DNA of 64,000 nucleotides from Klebsiella quasipneumoniae subsp. quasipneumoniae (GTDB taxonomy: Bacteria; Pseudomonadota; Gammaproteobacteria; Enterobacterales; Enterobacteriaceae), in the NCBI RefSeq assembly GCF_020525925.1, contig NZ_CP084876.1:5146001-5210000 (forward strand), given 5' to 3'. The first letter of the stretch is position 1; every line of letters starts with the position of its first letter. The notes beneath the pieces were generated by a model. The model worked only from the letters and a program-made list of their open reading frames with translations, ran no database searches and was not told the DNA's origin. Below are positions 45,886 through 58,228 of the stretch, piece by piece. The position numbers and the translations under genes are program-made.

Positions 45886-47259
45886 TTAGCTCAGACGGGC
45901 CTTCGCCTCGTCGATAGCCTGCGCCACCTGCTGCGGCGAGACGCCGCCTTTTGCCGCGCGTTTATCAAGGCAGGACTGCAGCGACAGAATCGGATAAACA
46001 TCGTCCGCAATCACCGGGCTGAATTTCTGCAGGTCGGCCAGGGCCAGCGCTTCCAGCGGTTTCCCTTGCGCAATGGCTTCCACCACCGCTTCACCGACAA
46101 TATGGTGCGCCTCGCGGAACGGTACGCCTTTCGCCACCAGATAATCCGCCAGCTCAGTGGCGTTAGCATAGCCCTGCTGCGCCGCTTCCGCACAGCGCGG
46201 ACGTTTCACCTGGATACCATCCAGCACCAGGGTCGCCATATGCAGGCAGTCGAGCCAGGTATCCAGAGCGTCGAAAAGTCCCTCTTTATCTTCCTGCATA
46301 TCTTTGTTGTAGGCCAGCGGCAGCCCTTTCAGGGTCATCATCATGCCGGTCAGCGCGCCCTGCACGCGGCCGCATTTGCCACGGATAAGCTCCAGGGCAT
46401 CCGGGTTTTTCTTCTGCGGCATCAGCGAGGAGCCTGAGGTTACGCGGTCGGAAAGCTCGACGAAATTCGCTTCGCCGGAGTTAAAGAAAATCAGATCTTC
46501 CGCAAAGCGCGACAGATGGACCATGCCGATAGAGGCATCGGAAAGCAGCTCCAGAACATGGTCGCGGTCGGACACGCTGTCGAGGCTGTTGCGGGTGGCG
46601 GAGGCAAAGCCCAGCCAGCCGGCCAGCTGCTCGCGGTCGATTTCATACGCCGTTCCCGCCAGCGCGCCGCAGCCCAGCGGGCTAACGTCGAGGCGCTTCA
46701 GCGCGTCCTGCAGGCGGCTTTCATCGCGCGCCAGCATTTCGACATAGGCCAGACACCAGTGCGCGAACGTCACCGGTTGGGCGCGCTGCAGGTGGGTGTA
46801 CCCCGGCATCACCGCGTCCTGGTTCTGCTGGGCCGTCTCCACCAGCGCGCTCTGCAGCTGGCGGTTCGCCGACAGCAGTTCGACAACGGTATCTTTGCAC
46901 CACAGTTTAAGATCGGTAGCGACCTGGTCGTTACGGCTGCGGCCGGTATGCAGTTTCTTGCCCAACTGACCCACTTTGTCGATCAGTTTGCCTTCCACCC
47001 AGCTGTGAATATCTTCAGCATCGCTGGCGAGGATTTGCTGCGGATTGGCGCGCACCTCTTCCAGTAGCACGTTCAGCGCTTCTTCCAGCTGCTGTTGTTC
47101 ATCGGCACTCAGAACGCCGACCGTTACCAGCGCTTTCGACCAGGCGACAGAGCCAACGATATCCTGCTCCGCCAGACGATAGTCGAAGCGCAACGAGTCG
47201 TTGAACTGTTTGAACCGTTGATCTGCTGCCTGTGTAAAACGCCCGCCCCAAAGTGCCAT
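45886..47259 (-). CDS. argH: Argininosuccinate lyase
   Basis: Last step of arginine synthesis: splits argininosuccinate into arginine and fumarate. The product is 457 residues, the E. coli length. The fumarase/aspartase superfamily signature [12 protein letters not shown] is near residues 280-291, with HTGRSRNDQ near 105. It is the last gene of argCBH. Confidence 0.97.
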   Translation of the reverse strand: MALWGGRFTQAADQRFKQFNDSLRFDYRLAEQDIVGSVAWSKALVTVGVLSADEQQQLEEALNVLLEEVRANPQQILASDAEDIHSWVEGKLIDKVGQLGKKLHTGRSRNDQVATDLKLWCKDTVVELLSANRQLQSALVETAQQNQDAVMPGYTHLQRAQPVTFAHWCLAYVEMLARDESRLQDALKRLDVSPLGCGALAGTAYEIDREQLAGWLGFASATRNSLDSVSDRDHVLELLSDASIGMVHLSRFAEDLIFFNSGEANFVELSDRVTSGSSLMPQKKNPDALELIRGKCGRVQGALTGMMMTLKGLPLAYNKDMQEDKEGLFDALDTWLDCLHMATLVLDGIQVKRPRCAEAAQQGYANATELADYLVAKGVPFREAHHIVGEAVVEAIAQGKPLEALALADLQKFSPVIADDVYPILSLQSCLDKRAAKGGVSPQQVAQAIDEAKARLS

Positions 47260-47282
47260 AACATGCTTCCTTTATTCGTTAG

Positions 47283-47357
47283 TTCCGCCGGTGGCGTTGT
47301 GCCTCCCCGGCCTACGGTCTTGTAAGCCCGGCAGACAACGCGCCGCCGGGCATGAAA
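47283..47357. repeat. REP/BIME-like palindromes between argH and argB
   Basis: The 100-base gap contains GTTGTGCCTCCCCGGCCTAC and CCCGGCAGACAACGCGCCGCC, giving overlapping GCCGG/CCGGC stems. This is the typical organisation of REP elements arranged as a BIME. On the argCBH transcript it could stabilise the upstream mRNA. Confidence 0.6.
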
Positions 47358-47359
47358 TC

Positions 47360-48136
47360 TTAAGCCAGAATACGTGTGCCGATAGGCGTGCCGTTAAACA
47401 ACGCCGGCAGCTGCTCGGCGTGACGCCAGGAGGCGATATCCACCGGACGGCCCAGAGCACGCGCCGCGTCGAGGGCCGCATTCACTTTGACAATCATGCC
47501 GTCAGTGATAATCCCCTGCTCGATCAGCTGCTCCGCTTTCTCGGCGGTCATCTCGGCAATACGCTGCCCTTTACCGTCGAGGATACCGCTGACGTCAGAC
47601 AGCAGGATCAGATCCGCCCCCAGAGTAGCCGCCAGCGCCGTCGCCGCCTGGTCAGCATTGACGTTCATCAGCTGGCCCTCGTCGGTCACGCCGATAGAGC
47701 TCACCACCGGCAGGTAACCGCCCGCCAGCAGGGTGTTGATCAGCGTCGGAGAGCCCGGCTGCGCCAGCCCGACATGGCCCAGCTCAGCATCCAGCTGTGT
47801 CACCTTCACGCTATCGCCATCGCCGAGGAACAGGCCGACAGAGGCCAGACCGTGCTTTTTCGCCCACGCCAGCAGCGTCTTGTTGGCGGTTCCCGCCAGC
47901 GCGCCGGTGATGATGTCGATTTGCTCAGCCGGCGTCACCCGCAGACCATTTTTCTTCTGCACCGGCAGGTTGAGCTGCTTCATCAGCTCATCCACCACGC
48001 AGCCGCCGCCATGGACGATAATCAGCGGACGCTGGTGCGCTTCACGGTAATTGACCAGCGCGGTAAACAGACGCTCCAGCGCTTCTTCGCTATCGAGTAA
48101 TACGCCGCCGAGTTTGATAATTAATGGGTTCATCAT
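47360..48136 (-). CDS. argB: Acetylglutamate kinase
   Basis: Phosphorylates N-acetylglutamate, the second step of arginine synthesis. The ATG at 48136 ([20 protein letters not shown]) gives 258 residues, the E. coli length; the codon before it is GTG. Amino-acid kinase motifs KLGG at residues 8-11 and IVHGGG near 41 are present. It lies six bases after argC. Confidence 0.97.
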   Translation of the reverse strand: MMNPLIIKLGGVLLDSEEALERLFTALVNYREAHQRPLIIVHGGGCVVDELMKQLNLPVQKKNGLRVTPAEQIDIITGALAGTANKTLLAWAKKHGLASVGLFLGDGDSVKVTQLDAELGHVGLAQPGSPTLINTLLAGGYLPVVSSIGVTDEGQLMNVNADQAATALAATLGADLILLSDVSGILDGKGQRIAEMTAEKAEQLIEQGIITDGMIVKVNAALDAARALGRPVDIASWRHAEQLPALFNGTPIGTRILA

Positions 48137-48142
48137 CACACC

Positions 48143-49147
48143 TTAAATAAGAGACTGCGTCTCAGCGAAGCCGAAACGAATATTCGCGCACTGCACCGCC
48201 TGCGCTGCGGCGCCTTTCAGCAGGTTATCTTCTGCCGCGACGACGATGAGATGGTCGTCCTGCACGGCAAAACCGATATCACAGAATGGCAGACCTTCGA
48301 CGCTTTTCAATGCGGGCACGCCTTTATCATATAAACGTACCAGCGGTTTATCGGCGTAAGCCTGCTGGTAAACCGCCGCGATCTGCGCATGGCCAACGCC
48401 CGGCTTCAGGCGGCAGGTAATGGTTTCCAGAATGCCGCGCTTAAAATTACCCAGATGCGGGGTAAAAATCACCTTCGCTCCGAGGTGGCTGGCAATCTCC
48501 GGCTGATGACGATGGTTAAAGATGCCGTATGGCTGCAGGCTGACTTCACAGAAGCTGTTGCCGATCGCGGCTTTGCGTCCCGCGCCGCTCACCCCGCTGG
48601 TGGCGTTGATCACTGGCCACTGGTTGAGATCCAGCAGACTGGCATCAATCAGCGGCTTCAGCGACAGCTGCGCCGCCGTCGGGTAGCAGCCAGGCACCGC
48701 GATTAACTGCGCTTCTTTAAGCGCATCCGCGCTCCACTCCGCCAGACCATACACCGCCTGTTTGAGCAGGTCGGGATGCTGATGAGTGAAACCATAATAT
48801 TTTTCGTAGAACGCCCCATCGTTAACGCGGAAGGCACCGGAGAGATCGAACACCACGCAGCCGGCGGCAAGGAACTGCGGCGCCAGATCGTGACTCACTT
48901 CGTGCGCGGTGGCGAGAAACACCACGTCCACGCCAGCGCTGAATTCGCTGATATCGGACATCGGCTGCAGCGGCATATCGACAATGCCTTTGAGCTGCGG
49001 ATGCAGGTCGGAAATTAATTTTCCCGCATCATTGCTTTGCGCGGAGACCGCCAAAGCGGTTATGTTCATATGCGGATGACGATTGATATAGGTCACCAGC
49101 TCTGCGCCGGCATAACCACTGGCACCCACAATCAGCGTATTTAACAT
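48143..49147 (-). CDS. argC: N-acetyl-gamma-glutamyl-phosphate reductase
   Basis: NADPH-dependent reduction to N-acetylglutamate semialdehyde. The product is 334 residues, as in E. coli. [10 protein letters not shown] is at residues 8-17, and the active-site Cys is in [10 protein letters not shown] near residue 154. It is the first gene of argCBH and is divergent from argE. Confidence 0.97.
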   Translation of the reverse strand: MLNTLIVGASGYAGAELVTYINRHPHMNITALAVSAQSNDAGKLISDLHPQLKGIVDMPLQPMSDISEFSAGVDVVFLATAHEVSHDLAPQFLAAGCVVFDLSGAFRVNDGAFYEKYYGFTHQHPDLLKQAVYGLAEWSADALKEAQLIAVPGCYPTAAQLSLKPLIDASLLDLNQWPVINATSGVSGAGRKAAIGNSFCEVSLQPYGIFNHRHQPEIASHLGAKVIFTPHLGNFKRGILETITCRLKPGVGHAQIAAVYQQAYADKPLVRLYDKGVPALKSVEGLPFCDIGFAVQDDHLIVVAAEDNLLKGAAAQAVQCANIRFGFAETQSLI

Positions 49148-49260
49148 TGGAAGCGCATCTCCTTACATTCGATGGGTTTTCTTACGCTCAACGATATTGT
49201 ATTTTTATTCACAATAAATGCATGAATATTGATACTATCACGACCCAAGGTGTGTCAACA
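49148..49260. promoter_or_regulatory. argC-argE divergent control region with ARG boxes
   Basis: Around 49198-49240 the minus strand reads TATCAATATTCATGCATTTA followed by TTGTGAATAAAAATACA, two adjacent AT-rich palindromic half-sites close to the ARG-box consensus (TGAAT and ATTCA arms). In E. coli the ArgR-arginine complex represses both argE and argCBH here. Confidence 0.8.
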
Positions 49261-50412
49261 ATGAAAAACAATTTACCGCCCTTTATCGAGATTTACCGCG
49301 CGTTGATCGCCACACCGTCCATCAGCGCGACCGAAGAGGCTCTCGATCAGAGCAATGAGTCTTTAATCAATTTGCTGGCCGGCTGGTTCCGCGATCTCGG
49401 CTTTAATGTCGAGGTACAGCCGGTGCCGGATACGCGCCATAAATTCAACCTGCTGGCCAGCACCGGACACGGCGCCGGCGGCCTGCTGCTCGCCGGGCAT
49501 ACCGATACCGTGCCGTTCGATGACGGCCGCTGGACGCGCGATCCGTTCACCCTTACCGAACACGATAACAAGCTCTACGGCCTCGGCACGGCCGATATGA
49601 AAGGCTTCTTCGCCTTTATTCTCGACGCCCTGCGCGATGTCGACGTCACCACGCTGAAAAAACCGCTGTATATTCTGGCCACCGCCGACGAAGAGACCAG
49701 CATGGCCGGCGCGCGCTATTTTGCCGAAACCACCCGGCTGCGCCCCGACTGCGCCATCATCGGCGAGCCCACCTCCCTGCAGCCGATCCGCGCCCATAAA
49801 GGACATATGTCCAACGCGATCCGTATTCAGGGCCAGTCCGGCCACTCCAGCGATCCGGCGCGCGGGGTCAACGCGATCGAGCTGATGCACGACGCCATCG
49901 GTCGGATTATGCAGCTGCGCGATTTGCTAAAAGAGCGCTACCACTTCGAGGCGTTCACGGTCCCTTACCCGACCCTCAACCTCGGCGCCATCCATGGCGG
50001 CGATGCCTCAAACCGTATCTGCGCCTGCTGTGAACTGCATATGGACATCCGCCCGTTGCCGGGGATGACCCTCAACGACCTCAATGGTCTGCTGGACGAG
50101 GCGCTGGCCCCGGTCAGCGAACGCTGGCCGGGCCGCCTGACGGTCTCGGAGCTGCATCCGCCGATCCCCGGCTACGAGTGCCCGCCGGACCATAAGCTGG
50201 TGCAGGTGGTTGAGAAACTGCTTGGCGCCCAGACCGACGTGGTGAACTACTGTACCGAAGCGCCGTTTATCCAGACGCTGTGCCCAACGCTGGTTCTCGG
50301 CCCGGGCTCGATCAATCAGGCCCATCAGCCTGACGAGTTTCTGGAGACGCGCTTTATCAAGCCGACGCGGGAGCTGATTAGCCAGGTGGTTCACCACTTC
50401 TGCTGGCACTAA
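49261..50412 (+). CDS. argE: Acetylornithine deacetylase
   Basis: Zn/Co M20-family hydrolase that frees ornithine from N-acetylornithine. The ATG at 49261 ([20 protein letters not shown]) gives 383 residues, the E. coli length; a longer upstream frame crosses the operator and is rejected. Metal ligands lie in [11 protein letters not shown] (about residues 79-89), GLGTADMKG and [11 protein letters not shown]. It is divergent from argC. Confidence 0.97.
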   Translation: MKNNLPPFIEIYRALIATPSISATEEALDQSNESLINLLAGWFRDLGFNVEVQPVPDTRHKFNLLASTGHGAGGLLLAGHTDTVPFDDGRWTRDPFTLTEHDNKLYGLGTADMKGFFAFILDALRDVDVTTLKKPLYILATADEETSMAGARYFAETTRLRPDCAIIGEPTSLQPIRAHKGHMSNAIRIQGQSGHSSDPARGVNAIELMHDAIGRIMQLRDLLKERYHFEAFTVPYPTLNLGAIHGGDASNRICACCELHMDIRPLPGMTLNDLNGLLDEALAPVSERWPGRLTVSELHPPIPGYECPPDHKLVQVVEKLLGAQTDVVNYCTEAPFIQTLCPTLVLGPGSINQAHQPDEFLETRFIKPTRELISQVVHHFCWH

Positions 50413-50670
50413 AATCGCCCTCTTTTTCCGCCCCGCTCTCCCGGGGCGGAACGGTGACGATCGTCACATTTCCATAAGCGATGCTTATCCAGCGCCCCCT
50501 GAGTTAAATTTCGCAAATTACGGGTATTTACTCGTTTGCTGAAGCGATTTCGCAGTAATTGACGTGGGGGTATTTACGTGGCTTTATAAAAGACGGGTTG
50601 CTTATCCGTTGCTCACGTTCCAGCGCAGCGGATATAACAAAATAAAATGAGATGGGGTGTCTGGGGTAAC
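50413..50670. promoter_or_regulatory. argE-ppc intergenic region
   Basis: 258 bases. A GC hairpin (TTCCGCCCCG and CGGGGCGGAA, 50425-50450) follows argE but has no T-run, so it is a weak terminator at best. TTGACG at about 50559 and a TATAAA-type element near 50584 could form the ppc promoter, though their spacing is long. No gene is seen. Confidence 0.45.
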
Positions 50671-53322
50671 ATGAACGAACAATATTCCGCATTGCGTAGT
50701 AATGTCAGTATGCTCGGCAAGGTGCTGGGCGATACCATCAAGGATGCATTGGGAGAAAATATTCTTGATCGTGTCGAAACTATCCGTAAGTTGTCCAAAT
50801 CTTCACGCGCCGGCAACGAAGCTAACCGCCAGGAGCTGCTGACCACGCTGCAGAATTTGTCTAACGACGAACTGCTGCCGGTGGCCCGTGCCTTCAGCCA
50901 GTTCCTGAATCTGGCCAACACCGCTGAGCAGTACCACAGCATTTCGCCGAATGGCGAAGCGGCCAGCAATCCGGAAGTCATTGCGCGCACCCTGAGAAAG
51001 CTCAAAGACCAACCCAATCTCAACGAAGACACCATCAAAAAAGCGGTGGAATCTCTGTCCCTGGAGCTGGTGTTAACCGCCCACCCGACCGAGATCACCC
51101 GCCGGACGCTGATCCATAAAATGGTGGAAGTGAACAACTGCCTCAAGCAGCTGGATAACAAAGATATCGCGGACTACGAGCACCACCAGCTGATGCGCCG
51201 CCTGCGCCAGCTGATCGCCCAGTCCTGGCATACCGATGAAATTCGTAAGCACCGCCCTTCCCCGGTCGATGAAGCCAAATGGGGCTTCGCGGTGGTGGAA
51301 AATAGCCTGTGGGAAGGGGTGCCTAACTACCTGCGCGAGCTGAACGAACAGCTGGAAGCCAACCTCGGCTATCAGCTGCCGGTGGACTTTGTCCCGGTGC
51401 GTTTCACTTCGTGGATGGGCGGCGACCGCGACGGCAACCCGAACGTGACCGCCGATATCACCCGCCACGTGCTGCTGCTCAGCCGCTGGAAAGCGACCGA
51501 TCTGTTCCTCAAAGATGTGCAGGTGCTGATCTCCGAGCTGTCGATGGTGGAGTGTACTGACGAATTGCGCGCCCTGGCCGGCGCCGAGGGCGCTCAGGAA
51601 CCGTACCGTTACCTGATGAAGAAACTGCGCACTCAGCTGATGGAAACCCAGGCCTGGCTGGAAGCGCGTCTGAAAGGTCAGAAGCTGCCGAAACCGGCGG
51701 GACTGATCACTCAGAACGAGCAGCTGTGGGAGCCGCTATACGCCTGTTATAAATCGCTGCAGGCCTGCGGCATGGGCATTATCGCCAACGGCGAGCTGCT
51801 CGACACCCTGCGCCGCGTGAAGTCTTTCGGCGTACCGCTGGTGCGTATTGATATCCGTCAGGAAAGCACCCGCCACACCGAAGCGCTGGGCGAAATGACC
51901 CGTTACCTCGGGATCGGCGATTACGAAAGCTGGTCAGAAGCCGACAAACAGGCTTTCCTGATCCGCGAACTGAATTCCAAACGTCCGCTGCTGCCGCGCC
52001 AGTGGGAGCCAAGCGAAGAGACCCGCGAAGTTCTCGACACCTGTAGAGTGATCGCCGAGGCGCCGCGCGGATCGATCGCCGCCTACGTGATCTCGATGGC
52101 CAAAACGCCGTCCGACGTGCTGGCGGTTCATCTGCTGCTGAAGGAGGCCGGGATTGGCTTTGCCCTGCCGGTGGCCCCGCTGTTCGAAACGCTGGATGAC
52201 CTGAACAACGCCAACGACGTCATGACCCAGCTGCTGAATATCGACTGGTACCGCGGCTTTATCCAGGGCAAACAGATGGTCATGATCGGCTACTCTGATT
52301 CCGCGAAAGACGCGGGCGTGATGGCCGCCTCCTGGGCGCAGTACCAGGCGCAGGACGCGTTGATCAAAACCTGTGAGAAAGCCGGGATCGAACTGACGCT
52401 GTTCCACGGTCGCGGCGGCTCCATTGGCCGCGGCGGCGCGCCGGCCCACGCCGCGCTCCTCTCACAGCCGCCGGGAAGCCTGAAGGGCGGCCTGCGCGTT
52501 ACCGAGCAGGGGGAGATGATCCGCTTTAAGTACGGCCTGCCGGAAGTCACCATCAGCAGCCTGTCGCTCTATACCAGCGCGATCCTCGAAGCCAACCTGC
52601 TGCCGCCGCCGGAACCAAAACCGCAGTGGCGCGACATCATGGCCGAGCTGTCCGACGTGTCGTGCAAGATGTATCGCGGCTACGTGCGTGAAAACAAAGA
52701 TTTCGTGCCTTACTTCCGCTCCGCCACTCCGGAGCAGGAGCTGGGCAAACTGCCGCTGGGTTCGCGTCCGGCAAAACGTCGTCCGACCGGCGGCGTCGAG
52801 TCGCTACGCGCCATTCCGTGGATCTTCGCCTGGACCCAGAACCGCCTGATGCTTCCAGCCTGGCTGGGCGCTGGCGCTGCGCTGCAGAAGGTGGTTGAAG
52901 GCGGAAAACAGAGTGAACTGGAAGCGATGTGTCGCGACTGGCCGTTCTTCTCCACCCGTCTCGGCATGCTGGAGATGGTTTACTCGAAGGCTGACCTGTG
53001 GCTGGCGGAGTACTACGATCAGCGCCTGGTGAAACCAGAGCTGTGGGCGCTGGGTACCGAGCTGCGCAAGCTGCTGGCTGCCGATATCAACGTCGTGCTG
53101 GCCATCGCCAACGACTCCCATCTGATGGCTGACCTGCCGTGGATCGCCGAGTCTATCCAGCTGCGTAATATCTATACCGACCCGCTGAACGTCCTGCAGG
53201 CGGAACTGCTGCACCGTTCGCGCCAGGCTGAAGAAGAGGGCAAAGACCCGGATCCGCGCGTTGAACAAGCGCTGATGGTCACCATCGCCGGCGTCGCCGC
53301 CGGTATGCGTAACACCGGCTAA
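50671..53322 (+). CDS. ppc: Phosphoenolpyruvate carboxylase
   Basis: Anaplerotic carboxylation of PEP to oxaloacetate; activated by acetyl-CoA and fructose-1,6-bisphosphate, inhibited by aspartate. The ATG at 50671 ([20 protein letters not shown]) gives 883 residues, the E. coli length. [11 protein letters not shown] near residue 135, the [14 protein letters not shown] loop near 578 and the terminal GMRNTG are intact. Some positions around residues 300-350 and 670-690 differ from E. coli. Confidence 0.97.
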   Translation: MNEQYSALRSNVSMLGKVLGDTIKDALGENILDRVETIRKLSKSSRAGNEANRQELLTTLQNLSNDELLPVARAFSQFLNLANTAEQYHSISPNGEAASNPEVIARTLRKLKDQPNLNEDTIKKAVESLSLELVLTAHPTEITRRTLIHKMVEVNNCLKQLDNKDIADYEHHQLMRRLRQLIAQSWHTDEIRKHRPSPVDEAKWGFAVVENSLWEGVPNYLRELNEQLEANLGYQLPVDFVPVRFTSWMGGDRDGNPNVTADITRHVLLLSRWKATDLFLKDVQVLISELSMVECTDELRALAGAEGAQEPYRYLMKKLRTQLMETQAWLEARLKGQKLPKPAGLITQNEQLWEPLYACYKSLQACGMGIIANGELLDTLRRVKSFGVPLVRIDIRQESTRHTEALGEMTRYLGIGDYESWSEADKQAFLIRELNSKRPLLPRQWEPSEETREVLDTCRVIAEAPRGSIAAYVISMAKTPSDVLAVHLLLKEAGIGFALPVAPLFETLDDLNNANDVMTQLLNIDWYRGFIQGKQMVMIGYSDSAKDAGVMAASWAQYQAQDALIKTCEKAGIELTLFHGRGGSIGRGGAPAHAALLSQPPGSLKGGLRVTEQGEMIRFKYGLPEVTISSLSLYTSAILEANLLPPPEPKPQWRDIMAELSDVSCKMYRGYVRENKDFVPYFRSATPEQELGKLPLGSRPAKRRPTGGVESLRAIPWIFAWTQNRLMLPAWLGAGAALQKVVEGGKQSELEAMCRDWPFFSTRLGMLEMVYSKADLWLAEYYDQRLVKPELWALGTELRKLLAADINVVLAIANDSHLMADLPWIAESIQLRNIYTDPLNVLQAELLHRSRQAEEEGKDPDPRVEQALMVTIAGVAAGMRNTG

Positions 53323-53331
53323 TCGCTGTCT

Positions 53332-53362
53332 TTCCCCCGGCCGCCCGGCCGGGGGATTTTTC
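53332..53362 (+). terminator. Terminator after ppc
   Basis: CCCCCGGCC, GCCC and GGCCGGGGG form a very GC-rich hairpin followed by ATTTTT. Confidence 0.85.
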
Positions 53363-53369
53363 ACCCGTT

Positions 53370-54020
53370 CTAGTGGTGCAGCATCTCATCAACGATCTGC
53401 TCTTTATGCAGCGCATACGGATAATAGGTCGGCCAGTTATCCATCTCTTTCAGCAACGCTTCCTGTGATTCATTGCCCATGAAAATATGGAAATGCTGCG
53501 ATTTACGCGGGCCAATGATGTGGTCGCTGAACTGGACATATTTTGGCGCGCTGGCATCGCCCTGCTGGCACTCGAACAGATAACGTACGCCCTTCTTACC
53601 GGAGGCGTAATGCAGGATTTTGTAGCCTGAATAGCGGTATTTGCAGCTGTTGACGGTCTCGCCAATGTGGAACTCAATCACGTCATCTTCAATGCCAATC
53701 TGTTCCACATCGGTGGCGTAGCCCTTCTTATAATAGGCGCGATACTCCTCCACGCTCTTGCCGCCGGGCTTTTTCGCCTTCTGCTCCAGCACCGGATCGA
53801 GATCGCCGTTGAGCAGATACGGGTTCACCGACTGCCAGACGCCCTCCCAGTCGCTCAGCGCGCGGTCCTGCACATCTTTATCCGCAAAAATGCCTTCGCT
53901 GGCCTGACGCTCCACTTCGGTTAGCGCCGGCCCATGGCTATGATTGCCGTGAGCGAACGCCTGGGCGCTGGCTAGCGCCATGCCGAGTCCCAAGGCCAGC
54001 AGGGGGATCTTTCTGGTCAT
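53370..54020 (-). CDS. zinT: Periplasmic zinc-binding protein ZinT
   Basis: Periplasmic lipocalin-like metal-binding protein that aids ZnuABC zinc uptake under zinc limitation. The product is 216 residues. A signal peptide with an AxA-type end covers about residues 1-23 ([16 protein letters not shown]), followed by the His-rich HGNHSHGP. Conserved zinc-ligand histidines appear in [10 protein letters not shown] near the C-terminus. In E. coli zinT lies elsewhere; here it is between ppc and yijO. A Zur-type palindrome lies just upstream. Confidence 0.94.
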   Translation of the reverse strand: MTRKIPLLALGLGMALASAQAFAHGNHSHGPALTEVERQASEGIFADKDVQDRALSDWEGVWQSVNPYLLNGDLDPVLEQKAKKPGGKSVEEYRAYYKKGYATDVEQIGIEDDVIEFHIGETVNSCKYRYSGYKILHYASGKKGVRYLFECQQGDASAPKYVQFSDHIIGPRKSQHFHIFMGNESQEALLKEMDNWPTYYPYALHKEQIVDEMLHH

Positions 54021-54057
54021 TACTCTCTCCTGAGTTTGCTATCAATGGTGACAAATT

Positions 54058-54080
54058 GTTACGATATAACATATCGTAAC
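54058..54080. promoter_or_regulatory. Zur-type palindrome upstream of zinT
   Basis: GTTACGATAT and ATATCGTAAC are exact inverted repeats around AAC, inside an AT-rich stretch 38-60 bases upstream of the zinT ATG. The shape and the central GATATAACATATC fit a Zur operator, which would repress zinT when zinc is plentiful. Confidence 0.7.
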
Positions 54081-54164
54081 TGAGAAGCAATAGCGACAGG
54101 CTGGCGCTTTTACCGCTGGAATAATGTCCGGTATGATGAAAAGGGTGATGCGCGGGGCGGAACA

Positions 54165-55031
54165 ATGATGGACAACGATATCAATCAACTTATTGATGCA
54201 TTGCTAAAAAAGCAGACCAGCCTCGGACGGGTTTATTTCGCCGGCGAGACGCGCTCGCCTGCTGAACCGGTGGTGCAGGTTGATTTTCCCCGTCTGAATA
54301 TCCTCCTCGATGGGCAGCTGCGCGACCAGGCGCTCGGCGATAACGCCCCGCTCCTGGAGGCCCATGACGTGCTCTATATTCCTGGCGATAGCTGGAACTG
54401 CCCACAGTGGCAGGCGCCCTGCCTGCTGTTAAGCATCCTGTTCGCTAAGCAGCAGCTGGAGTGCTCGCTGCAGCGCTGGAATGGCAAGACGATCGCCGTT
54501 GTTGAAAAGCTACAGGCGCTGCGTCGCGGGCCGCGCGTCGGTTCCTTCCTGCTGCAGGCGCTCAACGAGATCCGGATGCAGCCGCAGGAGCAGCAAACCG
54601 CCCGCAGCATCGTCATCAGCCTGCTCAGCCACTGCCATGATCTTCTCGGCAGCCAGGCGCAAACCTCCTCGCGCAGCCAGGCGCTGTTCGAGGCAATCCG
54701 TCAGTACATCGAGGTCCATTACGCGGAGCCGCTGAGCCGGGAATCGGTCGCCCAGGCGTTCTATCTCTCTGCCAACTATCTTTCCCATCTGTTCCAGAAA
54801 TGTGGGCCAATGGGCTTCAATGAATATCTAAACCACATTCGTCTCGAACAGGCCCGTATGCTGCTGAAGGGCCACGATATGAAAGTGAAAGACATCGCCC
54901 ACGCCTGCGGCTTCGCCGACAGCAACTACTTCTGCCGCCTGTTCCGCAAAACCACGGAACGCTCGCCGTCTGAATACCGCCGCCAGTACCATAGCCAGCT
55001 GACGGAAAAATCGTCCGCGGCAAAGAACTAG
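54165..55031 (+). CDS. yijO: AraC-family regulator YijO
   Basis: Transcription regulator of unknown target. The product is 288 residues. An N-terminal cupin-like sensing domain covers about residues 1-130 (HDVLYIPGDSWNCPQWQAP), and a C-terminal double HTH residues 165-275 (SRESVAQAFYLSANYLSHLF and KVKDIAHACGFADSNYFCRL). The C-terminal half resembles E. coli YijO closely. Its E. coli neighbours (frw and pfl genes) are missing here, and it sits upstream of fsaB-gldA. I infer it may regulate these. Confidence 0.85.
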   Translation: MMDNDINQLIDALLKKQTSLGRVYFAGETRSPAEPVVQVDFPRLNILLDGQLRDQALGDNAPLLEAHDVLYIPGDSWNCPQWQAPCLLLSILFAKQQLECSLQRWNGKTIAVVEKLQALRRGPRVGSFLLQALNEIRMQPQEQQTARSIVISLLSHCHDLLGSQAQTSSRSQALFEAIRQYIEVHYAEPLSRESVAQAFYLSANYLSHLFQKCGPMGFNEYLNHIRLEQARMLLKGHDMKVKDIAHACGFADSNYFCRLFRKTTERSPSEYRRQYHSQLTEKSSAAKN

Positions 55032-55236
55032 ATTTTTGTGTGTTAAACCTGACTTTTGTGCGCGCTATAGTTTCCTGCCATCCCAGCCAGCGTCGATAAA
55101 TGTGATCTAAATCATCCTTAATCGCGATGCGTACATTTATCCAGTTTTTGGCAAATTTGTCATCTGGCGATCCTTCGAACGAAAGCCGTATGCTTACCTC
55201 AACGACAGCACCGAATTAAGCATTGAGGAAAACGCT
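55032..55236. promoter_or_regulatory. yijO-fsaB intergenic region with possible CRP site
   Basis: 205 bases without a gene. TGTGATCTAAATCATC at 55101-55116 resembles a CRP site with one good and one degenerate half, fitting catabolite control of the downstream sugar/glycerol genes. A GAGGAAA ribosome binding site precedes fsaB. Confidence 0.45.
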
Positions 55237-55899
55237 ATGGAACTCTATCTGGATACCGCCAACGTCGCCGAAGTGGAACGCCTGGCCCGCATCTACCCGC
55301 TGGCCGGGGTGACCACCAACCCGAGCATTATCGCCGCCGGTAAAACCCCGGTGTGGGATGTACTGCCGCGCCTGCAAAAAGCCGTTGGTCCGGAAGGGAT
55401 TCTGTTCGCGCAGACCATGAGCCGCGATGCGCAGGGCATGGTGGCAGAAGCCAAACGCCTGAGCAACGCCGTGCCGGGCATCGTGGTCAAAATCCCGGTC
55501 ACCGCCGAAGGCCTCGCCGCTATCAAGATGCTGAAGAAAGAAGGCATCCCGACCCTTGGCACCGCCGTCTACAGCGCTTCACAGGGTCTGCTGGCCGCGC
55601 TGGCTGGCGCAAAGTACGTCGCGCCTTACGTTAACCGCGTCGACGCTCAGGGCGGGGACGGCATCCGCATGGTGCAGGAACTGCAATCCCTGCTGGAAAT
55701 GCATGCGCCCGAAAGCAAAGTGCTGGCGGCAAGCTTCAAAACGCCCCGTCAGGCGCTGGATTGCCTGCTGGCTGGCTGCGAAGCAATCACCCTTCCACTA
55801 GATGTAGCGCAACAAATGCTCGGCACCCCTGCGGTAGAGTCAGCCATAGAGAAGTTTGAACAGGACTGGAATAACGCCTTTGGCACGCTGAACCTGTAA
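55237..55899 (+). CDS. fsaB: Fructose-6-phosphate aldolase FsaB (TalC)
   Basis: Class I aldolase of the transaldolase family that splits fructose-6-phosphate into dihydroxyacetone and glyceraldehyde-3-phosphate. The product is 220 residues. Schiff-base Lys is in [11 protein letters not shown] near residue 85, and GVTTNPSII is near residue 24. It resembles E. coli FsaB through the C-terminal [11 protein letters not shown]. gldA follows after 54 bases, so dihydroxyacetone formed here can be reduced by GldA. Confidence 0.94.
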   Translation: MELYLDTANVAEVERLARIYPLAGVTTNPSIIAAGKTPVWDVLPRLQKAVGPEGILFAQTMSRDAQGMVAEAKRLSNAVPGIVVKIPVTAEGLAAIKMLKKEGIPTLGTAVYSASQGLLAALAGAKYVAPYVNRVDAQGGDGIRMVQELQSLLEMHAPESKVLAASFKTPRQALDCLLAGCEAITLPLDVAQQMLGTPAVESAIEKFEQDWNNAFGTLNL

Positions 55900-55953
55900 C
55901 CGGACCCGCGCGCCGCCTGCGGGCGGCATCACGGTCATCGAGGAGGAATCGAA

Positions 55954-57057
55954 ATGGATCGCATTATTCAATCACCAGGCAAATACATCCAGGGCGCAGG
56001 CGCCATCAAGCGCCTTGGCGACTACCTGAAACCGCTGGCCGAACGCTGGCTGGTCGTTGGCGATAAATTCGTGCTGGGATTCGCGGAAGAGATGCTACGC
56101 AAAAGCCTGGCTGACGCCGGCCTGGCGGCGGAAATCGCGCCGTTCGGCGGTGAATGTTCGCATAATGAAATCAATCGCCTGCGCGATATCGCCGGCAGTG
56201 CGAAATGCACCGCCGTGCTGGGGATCGGCGGTGGTAAAACCCTGGATACCGCGAAAGCGCTGGCCCATTTTATGAAGGTGCCGGTGGCGATCGCCCCCAC
56301 CATCGCCTCCACCGATGCGCCGTGCAGCGCGCTGTCGGTGATTTACACCGACGAAGGCGAGTTCGACAGCTATCTGATGCTGCCGCACAACCCTAACATG
56401 GTCATTGTCGATACGCAGATCGTTGCCGGCGCGCCGGCTCGCCTGCTGGCCGCCGGGATTGGCGATGCGCTGGCCACCTGGTTCGAAGCCCGCGCCTGCT
56501 CACGCAGCGGCGCCACCACCATGGCGGGCGGGAAATGCACCCAGGCGGCGCTGGCGCTGGCCGAGCTGTGCTACAACACCTTACTCGAAGAGGGTGAAAA
56601 AGCGATGCTGGCCGCCGAACAGCACGTGGTCACTCCGGCGCTGGAGCGGGTGGTGGAAGCCAACACCTATCTGAGCGGCGTCGGTTTTGAAAGCGGTGGA
56701 CTGGCGGCAGCCCACGCGATTCATAACGGCATGACGGCCATCCCTGACGCCCACCACTATTATCACGGTGAAAAAGTGGCGTTCGGCACCCTGACGCAGT
56801 TGGTGCTGGAAAACGCGCCGATGGAAGAGATCGAGACTGTCGCCGCGCTGTGCCACAGCGTTGGGCTGCCGATCACGCTGGCGCAGTTGGATATCAAAGG
56901 CGACATCCCGACCAAAATGCGCCTGGTGGCGGAAGCCGCCTGCGCTGAAGGCGAAACCATCCACAATATGCCGGGCGGCGTCGACGCCGACCAGGTCTAC
57001 GCCGCGCTGCTGGTCGCCGACCAATATGGCCAGCGCTTCCTGCAGGAATGGGAATAA
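55954..57057 (+). CDS. gldA: Glycerol dehydrogenase GldA
   Basis: Zn-dependent, NAD-linked enzyme that interconverts glycerol and dihydroxyacetone. The product is 367 residues, the E. coli length. The NAD-binding [13 protein letters not shown] is near residues 90-102. Metal ligands are at Asp in [11 protein letters not shown] (near 171) and at His in AAHAIHNGM (near 254) and in [12 protein letters not shown] (near 271). A GGAGGA ribosome binding site is present. It forms an operon with fsaB. Confidence 0.96.
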   Translation: MDRIIQSPGKYIQGAGAIKRLGDYLKPLAERWLVVGDKFVLGFAEEMLRKSLADAGLAAEIAPFGGECSHNEINRLRDIAGSAKCTAVLGIGGGKTLDTAKALAHFMKVPVAIAPTIASTDAPCSALSVIYTDEGEFDSYLMLPHNPNMVIVDTQIVAGAPARLLAAGIGDALATWFEARACSRSGATTMAGGKCTQAALALAELCYNTLLEEGEKAMLAAEQHVVTPALERVVEANTYLSGVGFESGGLAAAHAIHNGMTAIPDAHHYYHGEKVAFGTLTQLVLENAPMEEIETVAALCHSVGLPITLAQLDIKGDIPTKMRLVAEAACAEGETIHNMPGGVDADQVYAALLVADQYGQRFLQEWE

Positions 57058-57065
57058 TCCAGAGC

Positions 57066-57098
57066 AAAACACCCGGCGTCAGCCGGGTGTTTTTTTAT
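57066..57098 (+). terminator. Terminator after gldA
   Basis: ACACCCGGC and GCCGGGTGT form a perfect 9-bp stem with a GTCA loop, followed by seven T's. Confidence 0.9.
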
Positions 57099-57146
57099 GT
57101 TTATCAGCCGGACGCGTCGCCCACTGACGGCGGAAACGGCAAGCAC

Positions 57147-58037
<891 letters not shown>

Positions 58038-58072
58038 TTACCTCATCAATCGCATGTAATGGCTGTTGTGTT

Positions 58073-58104
58073 GCGAACTTCTATACGTTTAGACGTCCAG
58101 ATGT
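58073..58104. promoter_or_regulatory. Tandem MetJ boxes upstream of metF
   Basis: On the minus strand four consecutive octamers ACATCTGG, ACGTCTAA, ACGTATAG and AAGTTCGC resemble the MetJ consensus AGACGTCT to decreasing degrees. They lie 40-70 bases upstream of the metF ATG. Confidence 0.85.
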
Positions 58105-58228
58105 AAAAATGACGGAAAAGCGCGCGGGCGTCAATAGAAAAATCTGCGTAAAGAGTGAGGAAAAGGCTGCCAACATGAAAAAACTTCATCTACCGGCGCT
58201 TTGCCAGCCGAAAGAGCCCGCTCTGCGG

